Assembly: GCA_038025085.1 (NCBI GenBank) | Contig: CM076143.1 | Span: forward strand, 13,067,501-13,131,500 | Direction: 5' to 3' | Origin: Tetragonia tetragonoides | Taxonomy: Eukaryota > Streptophyta > Magnoliopsida > Caryophyllales > Aizoaceae | Length of the DNA stretch: 64,000 nucleotides | Shown: piece by piece, positions 39,280 through 52,181 of the stretch | Numbering within the stretch: the first letter of the stretch is position 1 | How the letters are laid out: the number at the start of each line of letters is the position of its first letter | Position numbers and translations under genes: made by a program | Notes under the pieces: model-generated | The model's input: the letters and a program-made list of their open reading frames with translations, nothing else | Told to the model about the DNA's origin: nothing | Databases searched by the model: none

Positions 39280-39384
39280 TCAAAGAGAGTGAGAGGGGAT
39301 TGGGGGTTTCAAGGGGGGGAACATGCCCCAAGTTGAACCCAGCAGCTCTATTCTTTGCTTCTTCTCTTATCAGATCCCAAAGGT
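39280..39384 (+). other. Probable non-coding first exon of the NF-YA gene
   Basis: A transcribed-looking segment ends at a possible donor (CCAAAG followed by GTTGGT) just before a (CT)n run. NF-YA genes usually have a spliced 5' leader, and the coding exon downstream begins with an acceptor at 42300-42302. Both exon ends are inferred; the transcription start is not visible. Confidence 0.35.
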
Positions 39385-39385
39385 T

Positions 39386-39388
<3 letters not shown>

Positions 39389-39435
<47 letters not shown>
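39389..39435. repeat. (CT)n microsatellite
   Basis: Uninterrupted CT repeat of about 23 units directly after the presumed NF-YA first-exon donor. Confidence 0.9.
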
Positions 39436-39438
<3 letters not shown>

Positions 39439-42071
39439 CCAATTTCCTATTTCTCTCTCTTTCTCTCTGTCCATGCTTATCCACCTGTTGGGTTTCACTT
39501 CTTTTTCTTTTTTTTTTCTTTTCTAATTTTTTATTTTGTTGGGTATGTATGCTTTTCTTTGTATATGTTCTTTTGCTTTATGGGTTTTTAATTTGGTTTG
39601 ATTTTACTTCTTTACTGCCATTTATTTCTGCTTGTACTTTCCCTTTTCTCTTCTGGGTATTTGTTTGCCTCTCAAAAGGCTGTGGAATCTATCTGCTGAC
39701 TGCTGTTAAGTTTCTTTTTATCAAATATGTTGAATGCATGTGGTGTTTTCTGAGATCATTTGGTGATGGGTACTGTTGTTACTGAAGAAGAAATGGAAAA
39801 GTTAGATATTTTATTGGTGGAATTTTTTGTTGCAACTCTTTTGGGTTTATATGAAAATGAAATCATTGAAATGGGCTACTCAATGGGTGTATATTTTCTT
39901 GTTCTATGTGTTGCTCTGCTATTGGTGGGTTTCCATTTTTGGAAATTCCCTATTAGGTGATGAAAGCTGATATTTTGGGCTGTTCTTTTTTGGGTATGTT
40001 TCTCTTGTAATTTTTCTGATGCCATCTAACTGTTTCTCTCTCTTGAAGTATTGATTGGGTTATGTATGCCCCATCTTATTGGGTACTTGATTTGGTTGGT
40101 TAATGTTGTTATCTGGGTTTTGAGAGGAACATCATCTTTTTGGAAAGTCATGAGAGGTTGAATTTGTGTCAAGAGGTTGGTTGGGTGGAAGTTAATGAAA
40201 TAACGAAGGAGTATTTATCAAAACTCTTTCCTTTTGGAGTCTTTTTGGGGTCTTGTGTGATTGGGCTCCTCTTTGAACATTTTTCTCCTTTTGAGAAGAG
40301 AACTTGTTTCTCTTTTGGTCTACCTTCTTCACTTTAAAATCCAACCAATCTAGGTGGGGAAGAATTGCACGCCTTGAACCATCCCAATTTTATTGGGCTA
40401 TATTTGCCCTCTTTGTTGCATGCATATCTCGTGCTCATTTCGCGGCGTACTCTCACTTGATTGTTGCTGAAATGAAGTAGAATCATACTGTTGGATGAGC
40501 AGAAATTAAATTCTGGTATTTTGGTTCCTGCGATTGATATTCAATAAATTTATGTTTCATTGTGGTCAGCCCAGGTAAACTGTTTTGTTTGTCTGCATTT
40601 GACAACATCATCAATAGAGTTATAAATTTATAATGCTACGACTTCAGTTGAAAATTTCCACTCTATCGTCGTAGGATAGTGGTTGAAAATTTATAGTGTA
40701 ATTTTCAGCTAATGAGTTTTAAAGTTACCTGAACTATTAAATGGCGAATAGATACCTGAAAGGATTGCAAATTAACTGTTTATGTCTACTTTTTGTTTAT
40801 TAATCCTAAAATTTGACTTCGTCGTCTACTAAGGCGTTTGCGTTTTGATGTGCCTACTACTCTATTGCATTGACAACCTGTGATTGCTGTATGTGCTTCT
40901 GGGAAGTGATCTAGTTCTTTGAACTTGGAGCCTGATAAGAAAAAATCAACACGTTTATATTCCTAATCTATGGGTTTATTTCCTTTTCTTTTTCTCAGGT
41001 ATTAGGTACTCTCAACCCCACATGATATGTAAGCTCCACTCTTCTTCCATCAATGAACTTACTATAGGTGGCTGCCATGCTTCTAAGCACATAGTTGAGG
41101 TAATGTGATCTTTGAGGGGAGCGAGGTGTATCCGTGTAGTCTTTTTACAGAATGCTACATAACTTTCCCCCATAGTTTCTTACGTCCCCTTTTAGGGGGA
41201 CAAGGGACGTGGGGATATACTGTATCATATTGCTATTAGCTTTTGATATGCTTCTGATGATGTATGGAGTCGACAACCTTGCTCTTTTAAAATTGTCAAT
41301 TTGCATATTGGGCTATTGGCTGTGTGAAATAACATTATTTTTTCCTGTTTACTAGTAGATTTTAGTGATGTTTCCGAGGTTAGCTGGATTGCAATATGTC
41401 TGTAATTCCTATTATTTAGGACTATTATATTTTAATACTACTAATGTCTGCACATATCTGTGTCATTTCCATTACTTCCTCAACAACTACTGCTAGTGTC
41501 ACTACATTTAGATTCTTAGCTAAAGTTTTACCAGAGGATCTTCCAGAAACAGTTTCTCTCCTTCTCATGGATTGCATTATGTTTATTCCTGGTGATGCTC
41601 CCTTTGGCATGATCTTTGAGGGTTGGTTGTTATTCTGATAACTTCTTGAAGAGATATGCATCACTATGAAAATGATTTATACATCCATCTTTTAAGTAGA
41701 AGAATAAAGAATTTTATAGTTGTTGTTTCGTTAGTTTCGAAGCTATGGGTTTATTTGATAATTTCGGTTTATATTCTTGTTTCCGTACCAAAAAATTCAG
41801 ATATAGGAGGAAACCTAGTTCATTGTAAGATTCATGTTATACTTTGTCCGACTTTAATTTATGTTCATAGTGTTTTGATATGGTATATGCTGAAATATTG
41901 ATGCAATCATTATGGATTAGTGGTTGATTTAATGTACATTGGTTATTTAACACTTGGGTTCTCCCAAGCTTCATGTTTGCTAACTTGTGCTTTCTGCTTT
42001 CACTTTTATAATTCCCAAATTAACATGCTTCCTTACACTTTAAAGTGGCATATCTCCTTCATTAATAACCG

Positions 42072-42124
42072 TCACCCCCCCCCCCTCTTTGTGTGTGTGT
42101 GTGTGTGTGTTGGGGGGGGGGGGG
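42072..42124. repeat. Poly-C / (GT)n / poly-G compound repeat
   Basis: A C run, then about ten GT units, then a G run of about 14, in the NF-YA leader intron. Run lengths here are likely to be unreliable in assembly. Confidence 0.8.
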
Positions 42125-42456
42125 TGCACCCTATGCGACTGTGCTTGGTGCGCTTTTACTTCTGTGAGAGCTTAGTGGAGGATTTTTCCGTCTTTAGAGG
42201 GTAGCTAAAAGGGGAGGAAAGATTTGATGTAGAATTCCAAACAAAGTGATGTATTATGAGGTCTACCGTCTTATGCTATACAATGGTTTTGTGATGATGC
42301 AGATAAATCTTATATAAACCTGGCACAGGAGTCTTTGCTGTTGACGGTCCTAAGGAGCTTGCACCTTGTCAGGGGCTAATCTATCAGTTGCGAAGCTACA
42401 GTGCTGCACTAGACTTGTTAGGCAAAGATTCTTTTGGTTGCAAGTCAGGCTGCTCA

Positions 42457-45365
42457 ATGTCCCAGTTATATGCCAATTGTCCCCCATATTGGAATGCAAA
42501 TGATCAGCGCATTTCTGTTTCTGAATCTTTGTCGAACTGCTTGAGCTTGAAAGTGGATTCTCCTTCCAAACTTCGTCACAATGCAAGGTCGTTGGGCTTT
42601 CATTTACAAGATCAGGACTCGTCGTCTAGTCAATCAACTCAATCTAATCATGATTTGACTGCTACTGCTGGGACCAATTCTCAGGATCAATGTCTTTCTT
42701 CAGAATCTGGTAAAAAGAAATTTATTTCTTTTGTAATATTGCTTTGTTTTGACAAACCTGTGGTGATACTATATTAAATCTTTTTAAAGTGGTAGGAAAT
42801 GATCCTTAAGAAAAGAGAGTAAACATTTAACCACATCACCCCTTTTTGTGATGTTTGTTAGTTGTCAAGGTCTGTAGAATTATTATGATTATCATCAATG
42901 ATTTTCTAGGTCAAGAGGTCAATTGTGGTAAGAATGGAGGTCCAGCTAAGCCGCTATACTTAATGGGTCATCCGGATGCTGCCTTCAATGGAGCTCAAAT
43001 TGATTGTAGCCGAACAATGGTAAGCATTGGCAGCTATTCTTTAATCTTGCTCGTTGATTGGATGGTCCTAAGAAAATTTGTCTTGTTAACAGACATGTAT
43101 GCCATATCCTTGTCCTGATGCCTACTTCAGTGGACTAATGAATGCATATGGATCAGCACCTATTGTAAGTATCTAAAAATCTCACTAAGTTACATAACTA
43201 TGTTAATTTGTTGTTCATCTTACCTTGCAACAGATCTCTTGTTTATTTCTGCAATGGTTTCGGACCATGGACCTACCCATTTGCAAACTTGTTTCTATGC
43301 AATCTAGGCCCCTAGCTAAATTAAACAATCCTTACTTATATTATATCCCCTCAAAAGATTGTGTCTAAATCCATGCGAGAAAGCTTTAAACTGGGTTTGG
43401 CTACTTAACAGGTTGGACAACACCTCCTAGGTGGGAAGGGAGGGTGATGGATGGAAAGATATGTGTTGACTCTTTCTTTTATGAACCTTGAGGTTTATCT
43501 TTGTCTTTGCCACCTTCATCGTGTTTACTTAAGAAGACACTATCATCTAAACCTAAAGAAGAGTTGACTAATTGTATTCAGTGTCGTAGTTTGACTGTAT
43601 ATCTTCTGCAATGATTTTGGATGGCTATCTAGTTTACCACTTGGCCATTGCTGAGATGTATGAGAGGCTAAGGTGTTACTAGCTCATTTGACATATAGTT
43701 GTTTCACTTGCACTCTTTCATTTTCTGTTTTAAAAAAGGCAATTTATTGATGTACACTGATCCTCCGGCGATTATGAAAGTTCTAGTGATTTGTTTACCG
43801 TTGCTACTATCATGCACTCAAGACTCAACATTGATTTGCTGGAGTACCTTCCCAATTTATCTGAGTAAAAGTAGGTCTGTATGAGAAATAAGAGGTTACG
43901 TTTAACCTTAAGTAAGTAGCTCAGCTGGTAAGACCTCTATGATTTGTTCCAGAGGTTCGAGCCCTTCCCACTGGAGGTTTTCCTGAAGGAGACATACATT
44001 TTAACCTAATTGTACACAATTATAATATTCAATTGACTAACTTTTGCACCATGCGAAAGAAGGAATTACTACTAGATGGTCCAGGACTACCAAGTTAGTT
44101 GAGGTCCTGTGACACATACGATCACTAGTCGTCACAGCTAAACAAAAACTTTTTTTTGGGGGGGGGGGGGGGGGAGAGGGGGTGTTGGTGGTGGTTAGGG
44201 TTATGCTGGCAGAATCTTGAAAATGGCCATCTCTTATTGGCTAGAATTTTAGACCACAAATGATGCGGTGATCCTGGATCATGTATGCTTTCTCTAAAGA
44301 AGGCCTGAGCTTATTCATTGGGTGGGTTCAATGACATGCATGGGCTTTTAATTAAGCCAACAAAACCACCACATAGAACAAAGTATTTAATTCGAACTTG
44401 ATGCTAAAATTAAAATGCATAATGTGATATATCAGGTTATTCAGTAGAATTATTTTATGTAATCTTCTCTTTTTAGCATTACAAAAAGAGTTACTGCTCT
44501 TCCCTCTCTCTTCCACCTCCCTTATTGGTAAAACTTGTCATGTTTTCTACAGAATTGGGTCTTGGGGTTTACTATTGGTAAATTTCTTTTATTCTTAACA
44601 ACATTGCCTATGATTGAGCAGATTCAGCCCCAGATGATGGGTGTGACTACTACACGAGTTCCTTTGCCTCTTGATATTTCGGAGGATGAACCGATCTATG
44701 TCAATGCCAAACAATACCATGGTATTCTCAGGAGAAGGCAATCACGAGCAAAGATGGAGGCCCAAAACAAGCTCATCAAAGCTCGTAAGGTACCTGCTTT
44801 TCTGTGGTTTATAGTTCTATTCTTAATCACTTACTGATTATAGTGGTTGCAAAAACGGCCGCCTTGCATTTCAGAATTGCAAGAACTTGCCATGAGACGG
44901 GTAAAAAACTTATCCAATTATCTGTCAGTAGACACATTATTGTTTGCTCTGTATCAACTTTGAAATTGGCAAAATACAGCACAAACCATCTGATGGAGCT
45001 CTCATTCCAATCTTTGGCAGCCTTATCTTCATGAGTCCAGGCATCTTCATGCATTGAACAGGGTCAGAGGATCTGGTGGTCGCTTCCTCAGCACGAAGAA
45101 GCTGCAACATGACTCAAGCTCCACAACTGGAAATCATACCATTCCCAACTCTACTGCATTCGGCCATAATGGGAATACCTTGGTCTTTGAACCCCATCAG
45201 TCCCAAGGCACACAAACTGACACCTCCAATGGCGGTGCGTTTTTTGAACATCCTGATCGTGGGTTCTCGGGCATCTCTTCTTCGCGTACAGGTGGATCCA
45301 TGCAGCGGAATGGAGGGTTTATGAACAGCCCAAACCACCAGCATTGTGCTCCTGTTGTCCGGTGA
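42457..45365 (+). CDS. Nuclear transcription factor Y subunit A (NF-YA3/8-like)
   Basis: Five coding exons: 42457-42709, 42910-43019, 43093-43164, 44622-44789 and 45021-45365 (GT-AG, phases agree, 315 residues). NF-YA joins the NF-YB/NF-YC histone-fold dimer and gives the complex its CCAAT specificity in the nucleus. The CBF/NF-YA domain spans about residues 168-228. The subunit-association helix includes [18 protein letters not shown], the linker KLIKARK, and the DNA-binding part HESRHLHA then RGSGGRF. The N-terminal SLKVDS and [14 protein letters not shown] segments resemble the NF-YA3/NF-YA8 branch; the exact paralogue is not certain. The ATG at 42457 is the first in the frame; the frame is open upstream to an in-frame TAA at 42304 without another ATG. 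Intron 3 holds a SINE. A miR169-type site lies 30 bp past the stop. Confidence 0.92.
43912..44155 (+). mobile_element. tRNA-derived SINE in NF-YA intron 3
   Basis: Box A-like GTAGCTCAGCTGG (43916-43928) and box B GGTTCGAGCC (43954-43963) form an internal pol III promoter. The body shares GGAGGTTTTCCTG with the SINE at 14140, so both may belong to one family. A long G run follows at about 44158-44176. Confidence 0.6.
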
Positions 45366-45394
45366 AGTTGGGAAGAGACCAACGTGTCGCTGGC

Positions 45395-45415
45395 TAGGCA
45401 ACTCATCCTTGGCTT
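45395..45415 (+). promoter_or_regulatory. miR169-type target site in the NF-YA 3' UTR
   Basis: The 21 nt beginning TAGGCAACTCATCCTTGG are complementary to plant miR169 family members, with an internal mismatch (C where G is expected) and a terminal one. miR169 cleavage of NF-YA mRNAs at a conserved 3' UTR site is established; the position just after the stop codon fits. Confidence 0.8.
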
Positions 45416-45921
45416 TTACAAATACATTTGCTATTGGTAATTTCTGGCAGTTATAATATGCTAGAAATGAAAGGTATGAAAGTTGGAATGAATTAAGTTT
45501 TAGCTGTACTTTATTTTCCTAATATGTCTGGAATTTGGGATTGTGGATGGTAATATGTAGCTTGGATCCTCTTTTGATATTAAGTATTCACCTGGGGTGT
45601 TTTTGTGTACTCTTTGTGTTTTGGTTGATATGGTAATTCCCTGTTCGGATTTGAATGAATAACCCATGCATAGTGTGATAGTGCATACCTGCCCCGTTAA
45701 ATGAAAGTTCCCATTTCCCAAGTACTGGAAACTAGGAACTCCCGTTACATCATCCCGTTCATCCCAACAATTACCTCAACCAAACTAGAGCTTATAGTTT
45801 GCTGAAATTATTAAAGGTCGTTGTGACCTTTGACGAGCAAAAAAAAAAAAAAAAAAATTTAGTTGACAAGCACTTTAATGTAGGGCTAACCACTATAATA
45901 CAGTTATCTTAATCGTTAATA

Positions 45922-46196
45922 CTCCCTCCGTCCCATTTTATAATAAGTTGTTTTAGAAAATTACATTTTTTCCATAGGATAAGTCATCTTAGAGTTCCAA
46001 TAAAGCAATTATTACTTTTTACCTGTTTTACCCTTCTTTCATATTAATTCATTAATTGTTCACCTTCTTTATCAAATCAAAGTCAAAGGGTAATCTAATA
46101 AAATAAAACTCTTTTTGTTAAAATTGAGACTATTTAATAATTATCTTAGTTCTTGTGCAAAAACCTTAAATGCGTTATATAATGGGACAGAGGGAG
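45922..46196. mobile_element. Stowaway MITE
   Basis: A 275-bp element begins CTCCCTCCGTCCCATTTTAT and ends GGGACAGAGGGAG, flanked by TA on both sides (45920-45921 and 46197-46198). This is the terminal signature of Stowaway MITEs (Tc1/mariner). No coding capacity. Confidence 0.9.
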
Positions 46197-46199
46197 TAT

Positions 46200-47420
46200 T
46201 TAATACAGATTAGGTTAATTTGGGTAGTTGCTTAACTTAGTTAATGCAAAAATACATGTAACCTTCAAATATTAATTACGACTAAAAACATCCGTCATTG
46301 GCCACTAGTAGTTAAAATACCACGGAAGAATTTTTTTCCAACATTTTTAACAACAAGCCTACTCTAGAAACAATATATGAGAAGAGAATTATCAGAGATA
46401 ATCAATGTTAATCGGACACAACTCACACAAGTACTTATCTAGGAGTTGAACTAGACCAATTTTCTGAATCTGAGAGTTTGGCCTAAAATGAGTAGTCAAA
46501 TGTGCATACCCACATCAAAATTTGACACAGGCTAATGTCACTAGCAATATCAATCTGGAAAGGAACAACCATAGCTACAATCACTACACTGATCATCTCT
46601 CTCTTCAACTGATATTTAACTCAACCTAGAATCCTCTTAACCATTACATTAACGAAATTTCAGCAGTAGACTGGACTTAGTGACATAAACCACAAGTAAC
46701 TTCAACTGAAATGTAATTACAGTCAATTCAACAGCTTCATTCCAAATAGGTAATGATTGATTGCCTAAAATTTCTCAACATGATATTTCTACCACCCCAA
46801 AATCAATTCAAGTTCAACAAGCTCCAACACATTTAATTTGCGCCAAATTTATCAGGAAAAAACAGAATTTCACTCTAAAACAAATTTGAACAAAAAATAA
46901 AATATGAAATAAAACATTACAAATAATCCAAACATAACGAAAATTCCGAGCAGTTTCTAAATCAATGGAGAAAGGCAAGAATAGGGATAGGGTGGTCTGA
47001 TTACAGTTATTTTAGCATATCAGAATCTAACCTTAGTGCACAGAAAAGCAAGACAATGTATTGAAAGGATCTGAGAGTTGATTACTGCAGGTTATTCAGA
47101 AGCACTTCATTGTGACAAGATAATGTAGAATATCCTTTCTTGGTGTCTAAAAGCATACAGTCATCAACCATTTTTAGACTAACACACATTATCTTCCAAA
47201 AAACTTCAGAAGTTCCAACTCTGCCAAGATCTTGTATACTTGTATTCATGTGTACCTAGCAGAGAAACTCCTAGTTTTCTGTACCTGCAACAGCCAACAG
47301 CCCAATTGATTGAGTTTTAGTGAAAAATATTTGACATATAGCTATATACTCTAGCTAGGACATAGTATGTGGGAAATCCATGCTATTATATATTTTGACA
47401 TCCGTTGTCTTCAGGTTTAA
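46200..47420. other. Intergenic region between NF-YA and the kinase pseudogene
   Basis: Both flanking transcripts converge here. No coding sequence or repeat of note was recognised. Confidence 0.4.
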
Positions 47421-47422
47421 AT

Positions 47423-50400
47423 CTAAACAGGTTTCTCACAGGTTTCAGAAACAACTCTACAACAATACTGAGAAAATGTCCCAAATGTACCTCGTAGTAC
47501 AAAACGATTTCCATGCCTTACTCTAGCAAAATTGTTCCGTGTTGATAGTAGCTCTCTAATGGCATCTTCGATGCTCATTCAATCTTGTGGTAACACTGCT
47601 GAACACTTCACTGCTATTTCAATTACAGCCTTCATGCACTCAAATTTTCTATCATTTCGCATCAGATTTTCATCCTGATTTCCTGTGCTTGATCCAGCGT
47701 TATCATCTACAAGTGTTGGATCGATAATATTTGTTAGTTGATCAGGCAATGCTGATTTTGCATACTGATGAAGGTTTAAACCTCCTTCAAACAATGTTTC
47801 AGTTGGCCTTTTTGCTGTCATCATCTCTATCAATACAATGCCGTAACTGTAAATGTCACCTTCCTTAGATACCATGCTTCCTAGGCCATACTCTGCCTCA
47901 AAACAAAACAGTTTAGAGCCAAGAAATCATATGGAAGAAGTAGAGCTGAAAACTCATCTTTCAATAACAATTACCCTACAGCATATACACGAAGAAAAGG
48001 GGGCAGTGCGGAGAAGAAAAGTGCATGATCAAGGATTGTATTAATAAAGTTACCTGGAGCTGCATAACCGACAGTCCCTTTAAGTGCAGCTGAACTACTA
48101 TTAATTGTACTAGCATGTGATTGGAATCTTGCTAGGCCGAAGTCCCCAACATGCGCAACCATATCATCATCGAGCAAAATGTTGCTCGGTTTCAGATCAC
48201 AGTGAATTATAGGAACTTCACAACTGTTGTGCAGATAATCTAGTGCACAGGCCATATCAATGGCAATATTTAACCTTTGCAGAAGGTTTAAAATTTGTCG
48301 ATGATTATCTTGGCCTCCCATTGCTCGATCCAAATGAATCCACCGTTGAAGATTTCCATTTGACATGAACTCATACACCAAAGCCTTGAAATCATTTCCT
48401 TGAAAATCAATACTTGAGCAAGCAGTGACAATCTTAACAAGATTCCTATGACGAATATTTCTCAGCGCATTGCACTCTGCCATAAAACTCTTGCTAGCTC
48501 CTTGTTCTGCAAGGCTAATTACTTTAACAGCCACAACCATGCTCTCCGGATCCAGGACTCCTTTGTAAACAGAACCAAAATGGCCTCTGCCCACTATATT
48601 CCCTTGAGAAAATCCATTTGTGGCTTTCAAAATCATGTGAAAAGATACTTTTGGCAAGTGCTCGCTCGTTGATGATTCCTGGGGCAGCTTGTTCTTTTTT
48701 CTCCTACAAAAAAGTAGGTATATAGATGACACTATGGATACAGAAACAACCACACAAGCTACCCCAATGATCAGGATCTCTTTAAGAGACAGTTCTCTCT
48801 TCCTCTTAAACCCTCTTGTTAGAGCGCCAGCCGGACATCTTGGTAAATGAAGTTTAGGAATACCTCCACAAAGCTCAGAATTTCCTGAAACTGACAATAC
48901 ACTTACATTTGCAAACGCCCCTTCTGTGGGAACTTCTCCGTCTAAGTTATTAAAAGATAAATCAAGTTCCTTGAAGGAAAAATTAGACAAGAAGTTTGGC
49001 ATTTTCCTAGACAATCTGTTGTGAGACAAATTCAAATACTGAAGACTGGATAGAGACATGAAAGATTGAGGGATAGATCCACTGAAGAAGTTTCCTCCCG
49101 CGTCTAGTGCAACAAGGCCAACACAACTAGCAAGACTACTCGGAACTTCCCCAGAGAATGCATTTGCTGTTATATCCAAACCCACTAAACTCCTCAACGG
49201 ACCAATTTCTGCTGGTACAGTTCCTTGTAGATGGTTTTGACTCGAATCTAGCTGAAGTAACGTTGAAGCATGGAACAGATGAGGAGGTAGTGCACCAATG
49301 AGGTTGTTTTGCGGAAGAAACAAGTATAATAGATTCCTACAGTCTCCTAGACTTGAAGGTATTATTCCTTGAAAGTTGTTGTTACTCAAGTACAGTTCAC
49401 TCAACCATGATAACTTTCCTAGCGAGTGAGGGATACTTCCTGTAAGATTATTGTCGTCGCAGTGAAAGGCTTCTAACTTGGTAAGCTGTCCAATTTGAGG
49501 TGGAAGATATCCAGTCAACTGATTTCCGTTCAAGATCAGTCGCTCTAAGTTAACAAGATTCAAGAACCTAAACGGAATGCTTCCTGTAATCTGATTTTGG
49601 CTGAAATCTATACTTGTGAGTTTAGTTGACCAGTTACCAAGGAAAATAGGAAGATTCCCTCCAAAGTTGTTAGGACCAAAATTTAAAATATCCAACTGAC
49701 TACAGTTAGCAAGAGTTTGTATAAAACACAAATCACCACTTTCTCCTGTGCCTAAATGGTTATTGTCAATGCCAAGCTGTACCAAATTGGGCATTTTTGT
49801 AGCACTGAACCTAAATTTACCAGTGAAATTATTAGAATCGATACGTAAAAGTTGGAGCTGAGTAAGGTTGGAGAGTGAGACTGGAACATGCCCCTGAAAG
49901 AAATTTCCACCTATAAAGAGCTCGGTGAGCTGAGGAAAACGAAACCCAAAATCTACTGGTAGAGTTCCTTCAAGTCTGTTGAATTGCAAATCGCAAACTT
50001 GGAGAGAGGAGAGATTGAAAAGGATTGAGGAATAGTACCTGAAAATTTATTTTGTCCAAGGTCCATGAAACTTAAACTTTTGAGTTGGCCAATACTTTCT
50101 GGAATGTTTCCTTGAATGGAATTATCGTCTGCAGATAATAGTTGCAGAGAAGTCATATTCACGATGGTGTTGAGGAGTTTGCCTGTCAATCTATTTTCAT
50201 CAAGGAGTAAATATACCATGTTAGATAGAAGGCGAAGTTCAGGAGGAATAGCTCCAGTAAAATGGTTCCAGCCTAGTGAAAGTTCCTCAAGGCTCAAACA
50301 ACGAGATATGTTGGCTGGAATTTCTCCTTCAAAGGAGTTTGTATCTAATGCTAAACCGCGCAACCTAAGCAAATGACCGATTTGAGGTGGTATTTGACCT

Positions 50401-50748
50401 TTAAGACTATTGTTATGCAAACGAAGATGATGGAGGAAACTCAAGTTCCCCACAAAAGGTGACAAAGTTCCCATCAAACCTATGGAATAAAGATGAAAGC
50501 CAACAACACGGCGGTCTTTGATGCAACCTATTACCACAAATAACACCTTGCCACTGACAAATGTGAAGAGTCTCATTCCATGATCTCAAAACCTGTTGAG
50601 GGTCATGAGTAATCTGGGACTTGATTTCTAAGAGGGCATGACGGTCGGTATTAGTCCTTTGAGGATGACCAAAGGAATTGGCAATGGCAAGGAGGTTTGT
50701 ATTGTAACTGATGAACAAAATTATCAGCAAAATGGCTAAAAGATTCAT
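47423..50748 (-). pseudogene. LRR receptor-like kinase of the Xa21/EFR (LRR XII) class, frameshifted
   Basis: Two minus-strand exons (50748-48054, 47892 onward) resemble plant surface immune receptors such as Xa21, EFR and FLS2. Visible order: signal peptide (MNLLAILLIILFISY), LRR N-cap with NTDRHALLEIKSQI and SWNETLHICQWQGV, about 20 leucine-rich repeats, a membrane segment (ILIIGVACVVVSVSIVSSIY), then a kinase with the glycine loop GRGHFGSVYKG, VAVKV, HCDLKPSNILLD and DFGLA. HCD instead of HRD marks a non-RD kinase, typical of pattern-recognition receptors. The single intron within GYAAPEYG is at the family position. Breaks: a +1 shift near 50510-50516, a one-base loss in a short T run near 50018-50021, and TGA at 47579-47581 where CGA is expected, about 50 codons before the next stop at 47423. 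Otherwise well preserved, so recent inactivation or sequence error are both possible. Confidence 0.85.
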
Positions 50749-52181
50749 GGCTTGAACAAGTTTTGTAATAATATTATTTTTTTGGCAACTATCTGGTGGA
50801 TACTTATACTAGGTGTTTAGAACCCTTATTGCAGTGGGATTTGAGACGCACGTAATAAAAAAGATCCATCACTCTCTCTCCTTGACTTGGTACAGTACTA
50901 CTATGGTAGTTTCCCTTTTGACGGGGCATAGGAGATTCAACATGCAATGTGGATACGTCCTAGCTGAATCCATGGGATACGTTGGAATTTGGGAAGAACT
51001 AAGACGACTTGAGAAGTCAAGCCTAAGCTACCACAATACGGCAGCACCAAGATTTGTGAAGTTTGTATTTTTTTATTTTTATTTTTTAACTTTGATTTTT
51101 TTTAACCCTTATAATTGTTAATCTAAGATTTTTAAAAGTTTTAGTGTCTGTCTTTCTTTTTCACAATTCCTTTCTATCCTTTTTTGAATAAATAAAACCA
51201 TAAAAACCACAAGATCGCAAAAGGAAATGCATTGAAAATCAGTTTATTCCTCAAATAGCACGTCTTGTGTGGACGTAGTCCACCGTAAATCAAGAACACT
51301 AATGCAAATATATAGGGACGTGAAGGGTATATGTAAAAAAAAGTTCATTGATCCATCATGGACTAAATCCATACAAATTTTTATATTCCTCAATAAAAAT
51401 TAAAGAGAACGGTCCTGTTTAGAGTCCTTCAAAATGATTAGTGATTGATCTATTGGTTTCATTTATTTATACACTATTAACAATGTCCGTTGAACTAATT
51501 TGTAACATATAATTTCCTGTTAAAATCGTAAATCGTAGGGGTACTAAACTAGTGACCATTATGCAAACTTTCTCCATCATAGCAAACCTTGAGCTATGAA
51601 CATATACATATATAAAAGGTCCAGGTTCTTTTAATATATGCCAATCACCAATTCGCCATGCATGATTTACACAAGTACTCAATTAACATCTAAAAGGTCA
51701 AAGTTTAGAAATCTTGTTCGTTCCTACAAAAAGTTTAATACGAGTATGTTATACAAGTATTCCTGCAATACTATTACTGCATGCATTAGCCATTATGGAA
51801 CCTGCCTAAACAGTATAAATAAAAACTATAAAGTGATGGTTTCACTCAGTGTCTCAGGACATTTATATCCATTCATATACAAATGAACAATATAATATAT
51901 GATGAAACACCTTGCCTTCACTTTCCTATCCATTACACAGCAGTTACCAAAATGAGCTTTAAAAGTAATAAAAAAAAAAAAAAAAAAAGTTTTATGGTAG
52001 GCAAACTGAACTTGGGATATACCCAACAGTTTTACAAAAATTATACTCATCAGACAGGTTGTAAAAATTGATCCACAGATTTCATGATCGATGATGTCAC
52101 TTACAATTACAGGAGACTTAAGAGTGGCATCCAAAGTAGACATGGTCCATGATGGTTAGACATACTAAAAGACAACTTTCA
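50749..52181. other. Kinase upstream region and PRCC 3' flank
   Basis: No gene is supported. Contains one short MITE (51265-51376). A weak TATA-like TATAAGTA lies on the minus strand at 50808-50801, only about 50 bp from the kinase ATG, too close for a confident call. Confidence 0.4.
51265..51376. mobile_element. Short MITE, copy 2 (GTGTGGACGTAGTC ends)
   Basis: Related along its length to the element at 7855-7961 (shared GTAGTCCACCGT, AATCAAGAA and ATTGATC). Its right terminal repeat is more diverged. Confidence 0.6.

Noticed and set aside
39231..39785. A 184-residue open frame rich in Leu-Ser repeats
   Set aside because: It is created by the (CT)n tract and T-rich DNA in the NF-YA leader; all three plus frames are open across the repeat.
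44535..44837. NF-YA exon starting at an upstream acceptor near 44552
   Set aside because: The acceptor at 44620-44621 keeps phase with the preceding exon and gives the family-typical IQPQMMGV sequence; the upstream extension adds unrelated hydrophobic residues.
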